64,000 bases of DNA from Galbitalea sp. SE-J8 (GTDB lineage: Bacteria; Actinomycetota; Actinomycetes; Actinomycetales; Microbacteriaceae), in contig NZ_JAUASV010000011.1 of the NCBI RefSeq assembly GCF_030345695.1, positions 38,497 to 102,496 of the forward strand, read 5' to 3'. The notes under the pieces are model-generated. The model was not told where the DNA came from and searched no databases. It worked only from the letters and a program-made list of their open reading frames with translations. The position numbers and the translations under genes are program-made. This document shows, in pieces, positions 28,190 through 37,650 of the stretch (position 1 is its first letter; each line of letters begins with the position of its first letter).

Positions 28190-28816
28190 TCAGTCGGCGC
28201 GGTCCTCGGCGGGGTTCTGCACCTCGAGGGTGCCCGTGCCGACCTCGAGGGAGGCGCGCTCGATCGGGTCGTCGAAGTGCACGAGCTCGAGCGTGCCGTC
28301 GGTGTGCCGGAAGCTGTGCACGCTGCCGTTCTCGATCGTCGGGTGGATCACGTCGGGGTCGACCACGCGCAGCACGCTGCGGATCGCGCCGCCGTGCGAG
28401 ACGACGAGCACCTCCCCGCCCGGATGCCGCTCCGCGATCTCGACGAGCGCGGGCACGACGCGCGCCGAGACGTCGCGCCAGTGCTCGCGGCCGGGCACGG
28501 GCGTGTTGCCGGGGAAGCGCGCGTCGATCGAGTCGTGGTCCATGCCCTCGGCCTCGCCGTAGGAGCGCTCGATGATCGCGGGCACGACGACGGGCTCGCC
28601 CAGGCCGCACTCGCGCGCGATGATCCGTGCCGTCTCGAGGGCCCGCGACAGCGGCGAGGCGTAGATGGCGTCCCATCGCCGGGTGGCGAGCAGCCGCCCG
28701 GTCGCGATCGCCTGCACGCGCCCCATCTCGTTGAGCGGGATGTCGGTCGAGCCCTGCACGCGGCGCTCGCGATTCCAGTCGGTCTCGCCGTGGCGGACCA
28801 GGTAGAGGTGCGACAT
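28190..28816 (-). CDS. Histidine phosphatase family protein
   Basis: Phosphatase of 208 residues with the phosphohistidine motif LVRHGETDWN at the N terminus, the second Arg/Glu region in SPLSRALETARI and ERSYGEAEGMD, and SHGGAIRS with the second catalytic His. The substrate may be a sugar phosphate or nucleotide. It starts four bases after the sirtuin stop, so the two genes are one operon. Confidence 0.88.
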   Translation of the reverse strand: MSHLYLVRHGETDWNRERRVQGSTDIPLNEMGRVQAIATGRLLATRRWDAIYASPLSRALETARIIARECGLGEPVVVPAIIERSYGEAEGMDHDSIDARFPGNTPVPGREHWRDVSARVVPALVEIAERHPGGEVLVVSHGGAIRSVLRVVDPDVIHPTIENGSVHSFRHTDGTLELVHFDDPIERASLEVGTGTLEVQNPAEDRAD

Positions 28817-28820
28817 CCGC

Positions 28821-29669
28821 TCAGCCGAGCCGTTCCGCGAGGGCCGCGAGCGTCTCGGAGGTGCCCGCGTCGATCTTGACGTCGGCCCGCCGGTCGCCCT
28901 TCGTCTCGCCGCGGTTGACGATCACGATCGGCACGCGCTTGCGGGCGGCCTGCTCGAGCAGACGGATGCCGGAGTTCACGACGAGCGAGGATCCCGCGAC
29001 GACGAACGCCTCCGCCCGCTTCACGAGCGTCGTGGCCTCGGTGAACCTCTCGACCGGCACGAACTCGCCGAAGAACACCACCTCGGGCTTGAGCATGCCA
29101 CCGCACACGGTGCACTCGGGCACGACGAACGCCTCGTGCCCCTCGATCTCGACGTCGCCGTCGGGGTTCAGCACGACCTGGTCGGGCACGTCGAGCCACG
29201 GGTTGTCCGCCGAGAGCCGCGCCGCGATGTCGACACGCGCGAACCGCTGGTGGCAGCGCAGGCAGCGCACCCGGTCCATCGATCCGTGCAGGTCGACGAC
29301 GTGCGTGCTGCCGGCGCGCTCGTGCAGCCCGTCGACGTTCTGCGTGATGATGCCGCCCGCGATGCCGCGCCGCTCGAGCTCGGCGAGCACCTCGTGCCCG
29401 ACGTTCGGGCGGGCCGCGGCGAAGCGCTTCCAGCCGAGGTGGCTGCCGGCCCAGTAGCGCTGCCGCCGCTCCGCGGACGACAGGAAGTGCTGCACCGTCA
29501 TCGGGTTGCGCACCGGCGCACCCTGACCGCGGTAGTCGGGGATGCCCGAGTCCGTGCTGATGCCGGCGCCCGTGAGCACCGCGAGCCGGCGGCCGCGCAG
29601 CAGGGCGGCGGCGCGGTCGACGAGGTCGCGCACGTCGGCGGTGGGCTCCGCATCCGTCGCGATCGGCAT
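28821..29669 (-). CDS. Sir2-family NAD-dependent protein deacylase
   Basis: Sirtuin of 282 residues. The NAD site is TGAGISTDSGIPDYRG, the catalytic His lies in DLHGSM, TQNVDGLHERAG is intact, and two cysteine pairs (CLRCH and CTVCGG) bind zinc. It belongs to the class II/bacterial type by overall pattern. AGGAGGTG provides a strong ribosome site, unlike the leaderless neighbours. Confidence 0.93.
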   Translation of the reverse strand: MPIATDAEPTADVRDLVDRAAALLRGRRLAVLTGAGISTDSGIPDYRGQGAPVRNPMTVQHFLSSAERRQRYWAGSHLGWKRFAAARPNVGHEVLAELERRGIAGGIITQNVDGLHERAGSTHVVDLHGSMDRVRCLRCHQRFARVDIAARLSADNPWLDVPDQVVLNPDGDVEIEGHEAFVVPECTVCGGMLKPEVVFFGEFVPVERFTEATTLVKRAEAFVVAGSSLVVNSGIRLLEQAARKRVPIVIVNRGETKGDRRADVKIDAGTSETLAALAERLG

Positions 29670-29742
29670 GGCACACCTCCTGTGCCAGGCTAAACGCGCG
29701 GGGTTTCTGGTTTGTTTCGGGTGCCCGCGGGAGGGGTGCCGG

Positions 29743-30552
29743 ATGCCGATCGTGCCGATCGACGACCCGACCGACCCGGCGCTGCGCGACTACCGGGATC
29801 TGACGGATGTCGCGCTCCGCCGCGTCACGGAGCCCGCGGAGGGCCTGTACCTGGCCGAGAGCGCGAAGGTCATCCGGCGCGCGATCGCGGCGGGCCACGT
29901 GCCGCGCTCGGCGCTCGTGCTCGAGCAGTGGCTGCCCGACGTGGAGGCGCTGCTCGCGCCGTTCGACGCGCCGGTCTTCGTCGGGTCGAGTGCGGTGCTG
30001 CGCGCGCTCACCGGCTTCGAGATGCACCGCGGCGCGCTCGCCTCGATGCACCGGCCGCCGCTCGCCGACCCCGCCGAGCTGCTCGCGGGCGCCCGGCGCG
30101 TCGTCGTGCTCGAGGACATCGTCGATCACACCAACGTCGGGGCGATCTTCCGCTCGGCGGCGGGACTCGGTGCGGACGCCGTGCTCGTCGCGCCGCGCTG
30201 CGCCGATCCGCTGTACCGCCGCAGCGTGCGGGTCTCGATGGGCACCGTGCTCCAGGTGCCGTGGACGCGGCTGCCGGACTGGCCGGCGGCGGGGGAGGTG
30301 CTGCACGCGGCCGGGTTCCACGTCGCGGCCCTCGCGCTCGCGGACAGCGCCGTGCCGCTCGACGTGTTCGCCGCGGACGCCCCCGAGCGCGTCGCTGTCC
30401 TGCTCGGCGCCGAGGGCGACGGGCTCTCCCGCGCGGCGATCGCGGCATCCGACACGGTCGTCACGATCCCGATGCTGCACGGTGTCGACTCGCTCAACGT
30501 CGCCGCGGCGAGCGCCGTGGCGCTGTGGGAGTTGCGAGCGAGCCGCCCCTAG
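29743..30552 (+). CDS. SpoU/TrmH-family RNA 2'-O-methyltransferase
   Basis: Knotted methyltransferase of 269 residues. An N-terminal substrate-binding part (about 1-100) is followed by motif 1 EDIVDHTNVGAIFRSAAGLG, motif 2 LLGAEGDGLS and motif 3 IPMLHGVDSLNVAAA. The target may be tRNA or 23S rRNA. The ATG at 29743 has GGGAGGGG about eight bases upstream. Confidence 0.9.
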   Translation: MPIVPIDDPTDPALRDYRDLTDVALRRVTEPAEGLYLAESAKVIRRAIAAGHVPRSALVLEQWLPDVEALLAPFDAPVFVGSSAVLRALTGFEMHRGALASMHRPPLADPAELLAGARRVVVLEDIVDHTNVGAIFRSAAGLGADAVLVAPRCADPLYRRSVRVSMGTVLQVPWTRLPDWPAAGEVLHAAGFHVAALALADSAVPLDVFAADAPERVAVLLGAEGDGLSRAAIAASDTVVTIPMLHGVDSLNVAAASAVALWELRASRP

Positions 30553-30562
30553 CATCGATCGG

Positions 30563-31786
30563 GTGCCCCTCAGCCGTCGACAGATCTACCGCCGACGACG
30601 CATCACGGTGTTCGGCGGCCTCGCCCTCGTGCTCCTGACCGCGTTCTACCTGCCGTTCTCGCTGCTCGCGCCGGTGTCGGCCGCACGCGTGACGCGAACG
30701 GATGTCGCCGCACCGACCTCCGCGGCCGCGTCGCTCGCCTGGCCGGCCTACGGCGCGAGCGCGATCGGCGCCGTCGGCTACGACGGCGTGCTCGGCTCCG
30801 CAGGCAGCACCGACCCGCTGCCGATGGCGTCGATCTCGAAGGTCATCACCGCGCTCGTCGTGCTCGAGGCGAAGCCCCTCGGCGTGGGGGAGAGCGGCCC
30901 GACGATCACGACCACGCAGGCGGACGTCGACCTCTACCGGCACTACCTCGCGCTCAACGGCGCACTCGCCACGGTGCGGGTCGGTCTGCAGCTCAGCGAG
31001 CTGCAGCTGCTGCAGCTCGCGCTCGTGAAGAGCGCGAACAACTACGTCGGCACGCTCGTGAACTGGGCCTTCGGGTCCCAGGATGCGTTCCTCCCGGTCG
31101 CGCGGAAATGGCTCACCGACCACCGGCTCACGGGCACGACCATCGTCGAGCCGACCGGCATCGACCCGAAGAACGTGAGCACGGCGACCGACCTGGTGCG
31201 CCTCGGCGAGCTCGCGATCGCGAACCCGCTCGTCGCGCAGCTCGTGAGCACGACGAAGATCGACATCCCGGGGGTCGGCGAGTTCGAGAACAGCAACGCG
31301 CTGCTCGGCGTCGACGGCGTCACGGGGCTCAAGACCGGCACGCTCGACACCGCCGGGGCGAACCTGCTGTTCAGCGCAGCGAAGACGTACGGCGACTCGA
31401 CCGTGACGGTGATCGGCGTCGTGCTCGGCGGCAAGGACCACCCGACCATCGACCGGGACATCCAGGCCCTGCTCGACGGGGTGTACGCCGGCTTCCACGA
31501 GGTGCAGCTCACCACCGCGGGCACCCGCTACGGCACGGCGACGACCCCGTGGGGGCAGACGAGCGACATCGTCGCGGCGACCACGGCATCCGTGCTGGTG
31601 TGGAGCGACACCCCGATCTCGGTGCGCGAGTCGATCTCCCCGATCTCGACGGGGGTCGCGGGTGCCGACGTCGGCGACCTCGACATCACGGTCGGCGACC
31701 GAGACTACACGGTCGACCTCGCCCTCCGGTCGGCGCTCGTCGACCCCGGGCCGGGCTGGCGGCTCACGCACCCGTTCGGGCGCTGA
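30563..31786 (+). CDS. D-alanyl-D-alanine carboxypeptidase (S11-type penicillin-binding protein)
   Basis: Extracytoplasmic peptidoglycan enzyme of 407 residues. It has an N-terminal membrane segment (about 15-35) and all three active-site motifs: SISK with nucleophile S90, SANN (about 157) and KTGT (about 257). A C-terminal domain of about 130 residues follows. The GTG start has TAGCAT at 30550-30555, seven bases upstream. The stop codon lies in a 25-bp tandem duplication. Confidence 0.9.
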   Translation: MPLSRRQIYRRRRITVFGGLALVLLTAFYLPFSLLAPVSAARVTRTDVAAPTSAAASLAWPAYGASAIGAVGYDGVLGSAGSTDPLPMASISKVITALVVLEAKPLGVGESGPTITTTQADVDLYRHYLALNGALATVRVGLQLSELQLLQLALVKSANNYVGTLVNWAFGSQDAFLPVARKWLTDHRLTGTTIVEPTGIDPKNVSTATDLVRLGELAIANPLVAQLVSTTKIDIPGVGEFENSNALLGVDGVTGLKTGTLDTAGANLLFSAAKTYGDSTVTVIGVVLGGKDHPTIDRDIQALLDGVYAGFHEVQLTTAGTRYGTATTPWGQTSDIVAATTASVLVWSDTPISVRESISPISTGVAGADVGDLDITVGDRDYTVDLALRSALVDPGPGWRLTHPFGR

Positions 31787-31825
31787 GCGCTCCGGCGCGC
31801 TCGGGCGCTGAGCGCTCCGGCGCGC
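31776..31825. repeat. 25-bp perfect tandem duplication spanning the carboxypeptidase stop codon
   Basis: The unit starting TCGGGCGCTGAGCGCTCCGG occurs at 31776-31800 and 31801-31825. The first copy contains the stop TGA. Each unit contains the small palindrome AGCGCT. Confidence 0.85.
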
Positions 31826-31937
31826 GCGGGCCGGCCTCCGGCGCGTTCTCAGGCGCGGCACGTAAGCTCGCCGCATCCGTCACGGAGCGCTCGCTTCATT
31901 TCAACCCGGCTGGGAAGTCACTCGAGGCCGAGGTCCC

Positions 31938-33053
31938 ATGTCGAACGCCGCTCTGTCGCACCCGCAGCCCTCCCGCCCGTCGCGGATCATCCGCACCGGG
32001 CCCGGCGAGGGCCGCCCGCAGACCTCCGAGTTCTCCGCGCTCCTCGCCACCGTGCGCGACGCGGGCCTGCTGCGCCGCCGCCCGGGGTTCTACATCGCCG
32101 TCTTCGCGATCCTCGTCGCGCTGACCGGGGGAGCGATCGCCGGCATCGTGCTGCTGCACGAGTCCTGGCTGATCCTGCTCGTCGCCGCGGGACTCGGCGT
32201 GCTGTTCACCCAGTTCGCGTTCCTCGCGCACGAGGCCGCGCACCGGCAGGTGTTCGAGTCGCACCGGGCGAACGAGTTCTCGGGCCGGCTGCTCGCCGAC
32301 TTCGTCGTCGGCATCAGCTACTCGTGGTGGATGAACAAGCACACGCGGCACCACGGCAACCCGAACACGGTCGGCAAGGACCCCGACATCGAACCGGATG
32401 TCGTCATGTTCCGCACCGAGGACACCGAGAAGGTCACCGGCCGCGTCTACTCCTGGCTGCTCAACCGCCAGGCCTGGTTCTTCTTCCCGCTGCTGCTGCT
32501 CGAGGGCGTCAACCTGCACCGCCACGCGTTCACGACGGTGTTCTCGGCCGGCAAGGTCGACAAGCGGGCGCTGTCCATCTCGCTGCTCGTGGCCCGCAAC
32601 ATCGTCTACCTGTCGCTGCTGTTCTGGCTGCTGCCGCCCGGCATGGCCGTCGCGTTCCTCGGCGTGCAGATGGCCGTCTTCGGGCTCTACATGGGCTCCT
32701 CGTTCGCACCGAACCACATCGGCATGGCCGTGCTGCCGGCGACGAGCCGCATCGACTTCCTGCGCCGCCAGGTGCTCACGAGCCGCAACATCACCGGCGG
32801 CTGGTGGATGACCGCGTTCATGGGCGGACTCAACTTCCAGGTCGAGCACCACCTGTTCCCGAGCATGCCGCGGCCGCACCTGCGCCGCGCGAACGAGATC
32901 GTGCGCGAGTACTGCGAGGCGCGCAGCGTGCGGTACACCGAGAACCCGCTGCCGACGGCGTGGCGCGTCGTGCTGCGCTACCTCGACCGGGTCGGACTCG
33001 CCGCGGGCGTCGCGGCCTTCGACTGCCCGACCGCGATGCGGTACGGGCGGTAG
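31938..33053 (+). CDS. Membrane fatty acid desaturase
   Basis: Di-iron desaturase of 371 residues. The three histidine boxes are HEAAH (about residue 98), HTRHH (about 135) and QVEHH (about 301). The QxxHH form of the third box is typical of front-end acyl-lipid desaturases. Four to six membrane segments alternate with the boxes. The electron donor is unknown. The start lies downstream of a repeat-rich 150-base gap. Confidence 0.92.
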   Translation: MSNAALSHPQPSRPSRIIRTGPGEGRPQTSEFSALLATVRDAGLLRRRPGFYIAVFAILVALTGGAIAGIVLLHESWLILLVAAGLGVLFTQFAFLAHEAAHRQVFESHRANEFSGRLLADFVVGISYSWWMNKHTRHHGNPNTVGKDPDIEPDVVMFRTEDTEKVTGRVYSWLLNRQAWFFFPLLLLEGVNLHRHAFTTVFSAGKVDKRALSISLLVARNIVYLSLLFWLLPPGMAVAFLGVQMAVFGLYMGSSFAPNHIGMAVLPATSRIDFLRRQVLTSRNITGGWWMTAFMGGLNFQVEHHLFPSMPRPHLRRANEIVREYCEARSVRYTENPLPTAWRVVLRYLDRVGLAAGVAAFDCPTAMRYGR

Positions 33054-33073
33054 CTGCGGGCGGTGGCTGCGGG

Positions 33074-33835
33074 CTAGAACCCCGGGCGCTTCGCGGTGAT
33101 GCCATCGCCGGACGACTGGTGACGGATGCGCCGCAGCACCCACGGCACGAAGTACTCCCGCGCCCAGCTGAGGTCCTCGGTGCGGGCCTGGCGCCAGGGC
33201 TGCTTCGGCAGCGGCTCGGGCACGACCGCGTCGAGGTCGTTCTCGACGTTCAGGGCGCGCAGCACCATGCGCGCGATCGTCTGGTGGCCGATCGGTGAGA
33301 AGTGCAGCCGGTCGGGCGCCCACATCCGCGGGTCGGACAGCTCGCGCAGCGCCCACATGTTCGCGAGCACCGCGTCGTGCTTGAGCGCGAGCGCGGCGAC
33401 GTTCTCGTTGTAGATCGCGACCTTGCCCCGGATGCGCCCGAGCACCGGCGTCTGCCCGATGTCGGGACCGGTGAACACCACGACGGTCGCGTCGTCGGCC
33501 CGCAGGCGCCCGACCGCGGCGTCGAGGCGGCTCGCCACGTCATCCGGATCCGTGCCGGGACGGATGATGTCGTTGCCGCCCGCGGAGATCGTGATGAGGT
33601 CGGGGCGCAGCTCGAGCGCGGGCTCGATCTGCTCGTCGACGATCTGCTGCAGCAGGCGTCCGCGGATGGCGAGGTTCGCGTACGCGAAGTCCTCGGTCTG
33701 CACCGCGAGCACCTCGGCGACGCGATCGGCCCAGCCGCGGTGCCCGCCGGGCGAGTCGGGTTCCGGGTCGCCGATGCCCTCGGTGAACGAGTCGCCGAGG
33801 GCGACGTACCGGGTCCACGGGTGCTGTTCGGCCAT
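33074..33835 (-). CDS. SGNH/GDSL hydrolase
   Basis: Esterase-type hydrolase of 253 residues. Block I is ALGDSFTEGIGD with the nucleophile Ser, Gly of block II is in AIRG, block III is SAGGNDII, and block V is DRLHFSPIGH with the Asp/His pair. It has no signal peptide, so it acts in the cytoplasm. It converges with the desaturase gene. Confidence 0.92.
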   Translation of the reverse strand: MAEQHPWTRYVALGDSFTEGIGDPEPDSPGGHRGWADRVAEVLAVQTEDFAYANLAIRGRLLQQIVDEQIEPALELRPDLITISAGGNDIIRPGTDPDDVASRLDAAVGRLRADDATVVVFTGPDIGQTPVLGRIRGKVAIYNENVAALALKHDAVLANMWALRELSDPRMWAPDRLHFSPIGHQTIARMVLRALNVENDLDAVVPEPLPKQPWRQARTEDLSWAREYFVPWVLRRIRHQSSGDGITAKRPGF

Positions 33836-33850
33836 CACCCGATTCTGCTC

Positions 33851-33892
33851 CTCCTCCCGGATGTCGCACGTCCTCCCGGATGTCGCACGCGC
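33851..33892. repeat. Tandem CCTCCCGGATGTCGCACG unit upstream of dinB
   Basis: The 18-base unit occurs twice in a row between the divergent SGNH gene and dinB. Confidence 0.75.
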
Positions 33893-33928
33893 CTGCGAGC
33901 ATGGACCGAGCGGGAGAGCGGAGCGCAC

Positions 33929-35269
33929 GTGAGCAAGCAGGACGGCAGCGGTCGCCAGACCACTGCGCCCGGGGTCGACGACTCGACCGCGACGATCCTG
34001 CACGCCGACCTCGACGCGTTCTTCGCCTCCGTCGAGCTGCTCGAGCATCCGGAGCTCGTCGGCAAGCCCGTCATCGTGACGCACGACTCGGCCCGGGCGG
34101 TCGTCACGGCCGCGACCTACGAGGCCCGCAAGTACGGCGTGAACTCGGCGATGCCGACCGCACGCGCGAAGCAGCTCTGCCCGCAGGCGATCATCCTGGA
34201 GCCGCACTTCGAGCGCTACCAGCACTTCTCCCGCGTCGTCATGGGGGTGTTCGACGACGTCACACCGCGCGTCGAGAAGGTCGGCATCGATGAGGCGTTC
34301 CTCGACGTGAGCGGGGCGACGCGGGTCTTCGGCGGTCCGATCGCGATCGGCCAGCACATCCGTCGCCGGGTGCGCGACGAGACCGGCCTCGTCGTCTCGA
34401 TCGGTGCGGCCGCCACGAAGTTCGTCGCGAAGCTCGCGTCGGGTCGCTCGAAACCCGACGGCCTGCTCGTCATCCCCGCGGACGGCACCCTCGACTTCCT
34501 GCATCCGCTGCCGATGTCGGCGCTGTGGGGCGTCGGCGGCAAGACGGAGGAGCAGCTCGCGCGCCTCGGCATCCGCACGATCGCCGACGTCGCCCGGATG
34601 CCGCTGCCGGCCCTCGAGCGCTCGATCGGCACGGCATCCGCGCGGCGCCTGCACGAGCTGTCCTGGGGGCGTGACCCGCGGGCCGTCGAGGGACTCGTCG
34701 GGGAGAAGAGCATCGGCCACGAGGAGACGTTCAGCACCGACATCGCCGACCCCGCGACCCTGCGCCGCGAGCTGCTGCGGCTGTCGTCGATGGTCGCGCG
34801 CCGCCTGCGCGCCCAGGGCGTCACGGGTCGCACGGTCGTGCTCAAGCTGCGCTACGGCGACTTCACGACGATCACCCGCTCGCGCACGCTCGCCGAGCCG
34901 ACGAGCGTCGCGCGGCGCATCTACGAGGAGGTCGCCGACGTCTACGCGGCGGTCGGCCCGCACCGCCCGGTGCGGCTCATCGGGGTGCGGATGGAGCAGC
35001 TGACGGATGCCGCTCCCGCGGCCGCGCTGTGGGACGACGACGAGGACTGGCGCGAGGCCGAGTCCGTGATGGACGCGGTGCACGAGCGGTTCGGGCGCGG
35101 CGTCATCGCGCCCGCGTCGCTCCTCGGCGGAGCACGAGCCGGCCGTGGCGCGCGAGCCGAGCGCGACGCCGGCGCACGAGCCGAGCGCGACGCCGGCCGC
35201 GGAGCCGGCGCACGAGCCGAGCGCGACGTCGAGGCCCGCAAGTACACGGCCCGCGACGGCCGCGCCTGA
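33929..35269 (+). CDS. dinB: DNA polymerase IV (Y family)
   Basis: Translesion polymerase of 446 residues. The catalytic motifs are HADLDAFFASVE and VGIDEAFLDVSG; the thumb, little-finger and HhH regions are present. The GTG start follows GGAG. The last 45 residues are a low-complexity tail of repeated ARAERDAG units, in place of an obvious beta-clamp peptide. No LexA box was found in front of it, unlike imuA. Confidence 0.93.
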   Translation: MSKQDGSGRQTTAPGVDDSTATILHADLDAFFASVELLEHPELVGKPVIVTHDSARAVVTAATYEARKYGVNSAMPTARAKQLCPQAIILEPHFERYQHFSRVVMGVFDDVTPRVEKVGIDEAFLDVSGATRVFGGPIAIGQHIRRRVRDETGLVVSIGAAATKFVAKLASGRSKPDGLLVIPADGTLDFLHPLPMSALWGVGGKTEEQLARLGIRTIADVARMPLPALERSIGTASARRLHELSWGRDPRAVEGLVGEKSIGHEETFSTDIADPATLRRELLRLSSMVARRLRAQGVTGRTVVLKLRYGDFTTITRSRTLAEPTSVARRIYEEVADVYAAVGPHRPVRLIGVRMEQLTDAAPAAALWDDDEDWREAESVMDAVHERFGRGVIAPASLLGGARAGRGARAERDAGARAERDAGRGAGARAERDVEARKYTARDGRA

Positions 35270-35730
35270 CCCGCGCCCCGCCCGCCCGCACCCCTGACCC
35301 CGACCCGACCCCGGCCCCGGAAATGCAGGAGGCCTGACCCCGCGCCCCGCCCGCCCGCACCCCGACCCCGGCCCCGATCCCGACCACGACCACGGAAATG
35401 CAGGAGGCCTGACCCCGAACGTGCGCTGTGGGGCTCGACACGCCGGGTGATGGAGCGTCGGCTCCTGCATTTCCGTGATGGGCGGTGCATCTCCGCGCTG
35501 GACGGCCCCGACCACGGAAATGCAGGAGGCCTGACCCCGAACGTGCGCTGTGAGGCTCGACACGCCGGGTGATGGAGCGTCGGCTCCTGCATTTCCGTGA
35601 TCGGCTCCTGCATTTCCGCGCTCGGCGGTGCATCTCCGCGCTGGGCGGTGCACCTCCGCGATGCGCGCCGGCTCCTGCATTTCCGTGATGGGCGCGTCGG
35701 TGTCGGCGTGCTCGGGTAGCGTCTTGTGCA
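35270..35730. repeat. Intergenic array of GGAAATGCAGGAG hairpin repeats
   Basis: No gene was found in this 461-base gap. It holds three copies of GGAAATGCAGGAGGCCTGACC (35319, 35394, 35516) and four inverted copies CTCCTGCATTTCC (35462, 35584, 35605, 35672), plus decayed versions such as GGTGCATCTCC. A 92-bp block (35388-35479) is repeated at 35510-35601 with one base change. In each block the 16-base arms CACGGAAATGCAGGAG and its complement enclose about 55 bases. Confidence 0.9.
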
Positions 35731-37584
35731 GTGAGCGACACCGACCCGCACCCGATTCCCGGGTCCGGTGCACCCGTTCACGGCGGCCCCAGCGCCGGCA
35801 CTGCCGAGGCGGAACGCCTACGTGTCGGCACCTATTCGGCCGAGCGACTGCCGCCGGCATTCCCGGAGCGTGCGCCGCGCGGCACCGCGGGGAGCCTGCG
35901 CGCCTGGCAGCAGGAGGCCCTCGACGAGTACTTGCGCCGCGAGCGCCGGGACTTCCTCGTCGCCGCGACCCCCGGCGCCGGCAAGACCACCTTCGCGCTG
36001 CGCGTCGCAACCGAGCTCATCGCCCGGCGGATCATCGACCGGGTGACGGTGGTCGCGCCCACCGAGCACCTCAAGAACCAGTGGGCCGACGCGGCGCACC
36101 ACGTCGGCATCCGTCTCAACCCGGAGTACAAGAACGGCGAATCGTGGGCCGGGCGGCGCTTCCACGGCATGGCGGTCACCTACGCGCAGGTCGCCACCGG
36201 CGCGAGCCTGCACCAGCGCATCACCGAGTCGCATCGCACGCTCGTCATCCTCGACGAGGTGCACCACGGCGGCGACGCGCTCAGCTGGGGGGATGCGATC
36301 CGCGAGGCGTTCGCGGGCGCGGTGCGGCGGCTGTCCCTCTCGGGCACGCCGTTCCGCAGCGACACCGCGCCGATCCCGTTCGTGACGTACGCGCCCGACG
36401 CGTCCGGCATCCGCACCTCCGTCACCGACTACTCGTACGGCTACGGCCGCGCCCTCGCCGACGGCGTCGTGCGCCCGGTGCTGTTCATGGCCTACGCGGG
36501 ACGGATGCGGTGGCGCACCCGCGACGGCGACGAGATGGAGGCGCGGCTCGGCCAGGGCGACACGAAGGACGTCACCGCGCAGGCCTGGCGCACGGCGCTC
36601 GACCCGGCCGGCGATTTCATGCCGAACGTGCTCGCCGCCGCCGATCGCCGTCTCACCGAGGTTCGCGAGCACGTGCCGGATGCCGGTGGTCTCGTCATCG
36701 CGACCGACCAGACCACGGCGCGCGCCTACGCCGAGCTCCTGCTCAGGATCACCGGCCGCAGGCCGACGATCGTGCTCTCGGACGAGAAGGCGTCGAGCGC
36801 GCGCATCGAGCAGTTCGCGAAGAGCGAGGACCGCTGGCTCGTCGCCGTGCGGATGGTGTCGGAGGGCGTCGACGTGCCGCGCCTGTGCGTCGGGGTGTAC
36901 GCGACATCCGCTTCGACGCCGTTGTACTTCGCGCAGGCGATCGGGCGCTTCGTGCGCGCGCGGCGCCGCGGTGAGGTGGCGAGCGTGTTCGTGCCGAGCG
37001 TGCCGGCCCTGCTCGAGCTCGGCGCACAGCTCGAGCGGGAGCGCGACCACGCCCTCGATCGGGACACGGATGATGCGCTCTACCTCGACGACGCGCTCGT
37101 CGAGGAGGCGAACGCGTCGGAGTCGGTGAGCGAGAGCCTCGCCGAGGAGTTCGAGTGGAAGGCGCTCGAGAGCGACGCGAACTTCTCGCACGTGCTGTAC
37201 GACGGCGAGGAGTACGGCTTCGCGGCCGCGACGCTGTCCGAAGAGGAGGAGGACTTCATCGGCCTCCCCGGCATCCTCGAGCCCACGGAGGTCAAGGAGC
37301 TGCTGCGGGCGCGTCAGCAGCGGCAGGCGCGGCGGTCGGCCGAGCGCCCTCCGGGCGAGCGACCGCCGGAGCTCGAGCCCCCCGCCGCGATGCACCGCAC
37401 CCTCAAGGAGCAGCGCACCCTGCTCAACTCGCTCGTCGGCGTGCGCGCGAAGCTGTCCGGCCAGCCGCACGGCATGATCCACACCGAGCTGCGCCGCGTG
37501 TGCGGGGGCCCCGCGGTGCCGCAGGCGACCGTCGCGCAGCTGCAGGCGCGCATCGACTACCTGCGCCGCATCCTGCACTCCTGA
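35731..37584 (+). CDS. DEAD/DEAH-box (SF2) helicase
   Basis: SF2 helicase of 617 residues. Walker A is ATPGAGKTT (about 80), motif II is DEVHH (about 174), motif III is SGTPF, and motif VI is QAIGRFVRARR. The C-terminal 200 residues contain an acidic stretch (LSEEEEDF) and a basic Gln/Arg-rich segment. It resembles the UvrB/RAD25-type helicases found singly in Actinomycetota. The substrate is unknown. TAGCGT at 35717-35722 lies eight bases before the GTG. Confidence 0.9.
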   Translation: MSDTDPHPIPGSGAPVHGGPSAGTAEAERLRVGTYSAERLPPAFPERAPRGTAGSLRAWQQEALDEYLRRERRDFLVAATPGAGKTTFALRVATELIARRIIDRVTVVAPTEHLKNQWADAAHHVGIRLNPEYKNGESWAGRRFHGMAVTYAQVATGASLHQRITESHRTLVILDEVHHGGDALSWGDAIREAFAGAVRRLSLSGTPFRSDTAPIPFVTYAPDASGIRTSVTDYSYGYGRALADGVVRPVLFMAYAGRMRWRTRDGDEMEARLGQGDTKDVTAQAWRTALDPAGDFMPNVLAAADRRLTEVREHVPDAGGLVIATDQTTARAYAELLLRITGRRPTIVLSDEKASSARIEQFAKSEDRWLVAVRMVSEGVDVPRLCVGVYATSASTPLYFAQAIGRFVRARRRGEVASVFVPSVPALLELGAQLERERDHALDRDTDDALYLDDALVEEANASESVSESLAEEFEWKALESDANFSHVLYDGEEYGFAAATLSEEEEDFIGLPGILEPTEVKELLRARQQRQARRSAERPPGERPPELEPPAAMHRTLKEQRTLLNSLVGVRAKLSGQPHGMIHTELRRVCGGPAVPQATVAQLQARIDYLRRILHS

Positions 37585-37650
37585 CCGCCGCCCGCGCTCC
37601 TGACACGGCCGGCTCGCCCAGGGAGTCGCGCGTGCTGGCACGATGGGGTG

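Noticed and set aside
33836..33928. LexA box upstream of dinB
   Set aside because: No TCGAAC-N4-GTTCGA-like sequence; only the CCTCCCGGATGTCGCACG tandem unit.
35319..35684. CRISPR array
   Set aside because: Repeats occur in both orientations with irregular spacing and no cas genes are nearby.
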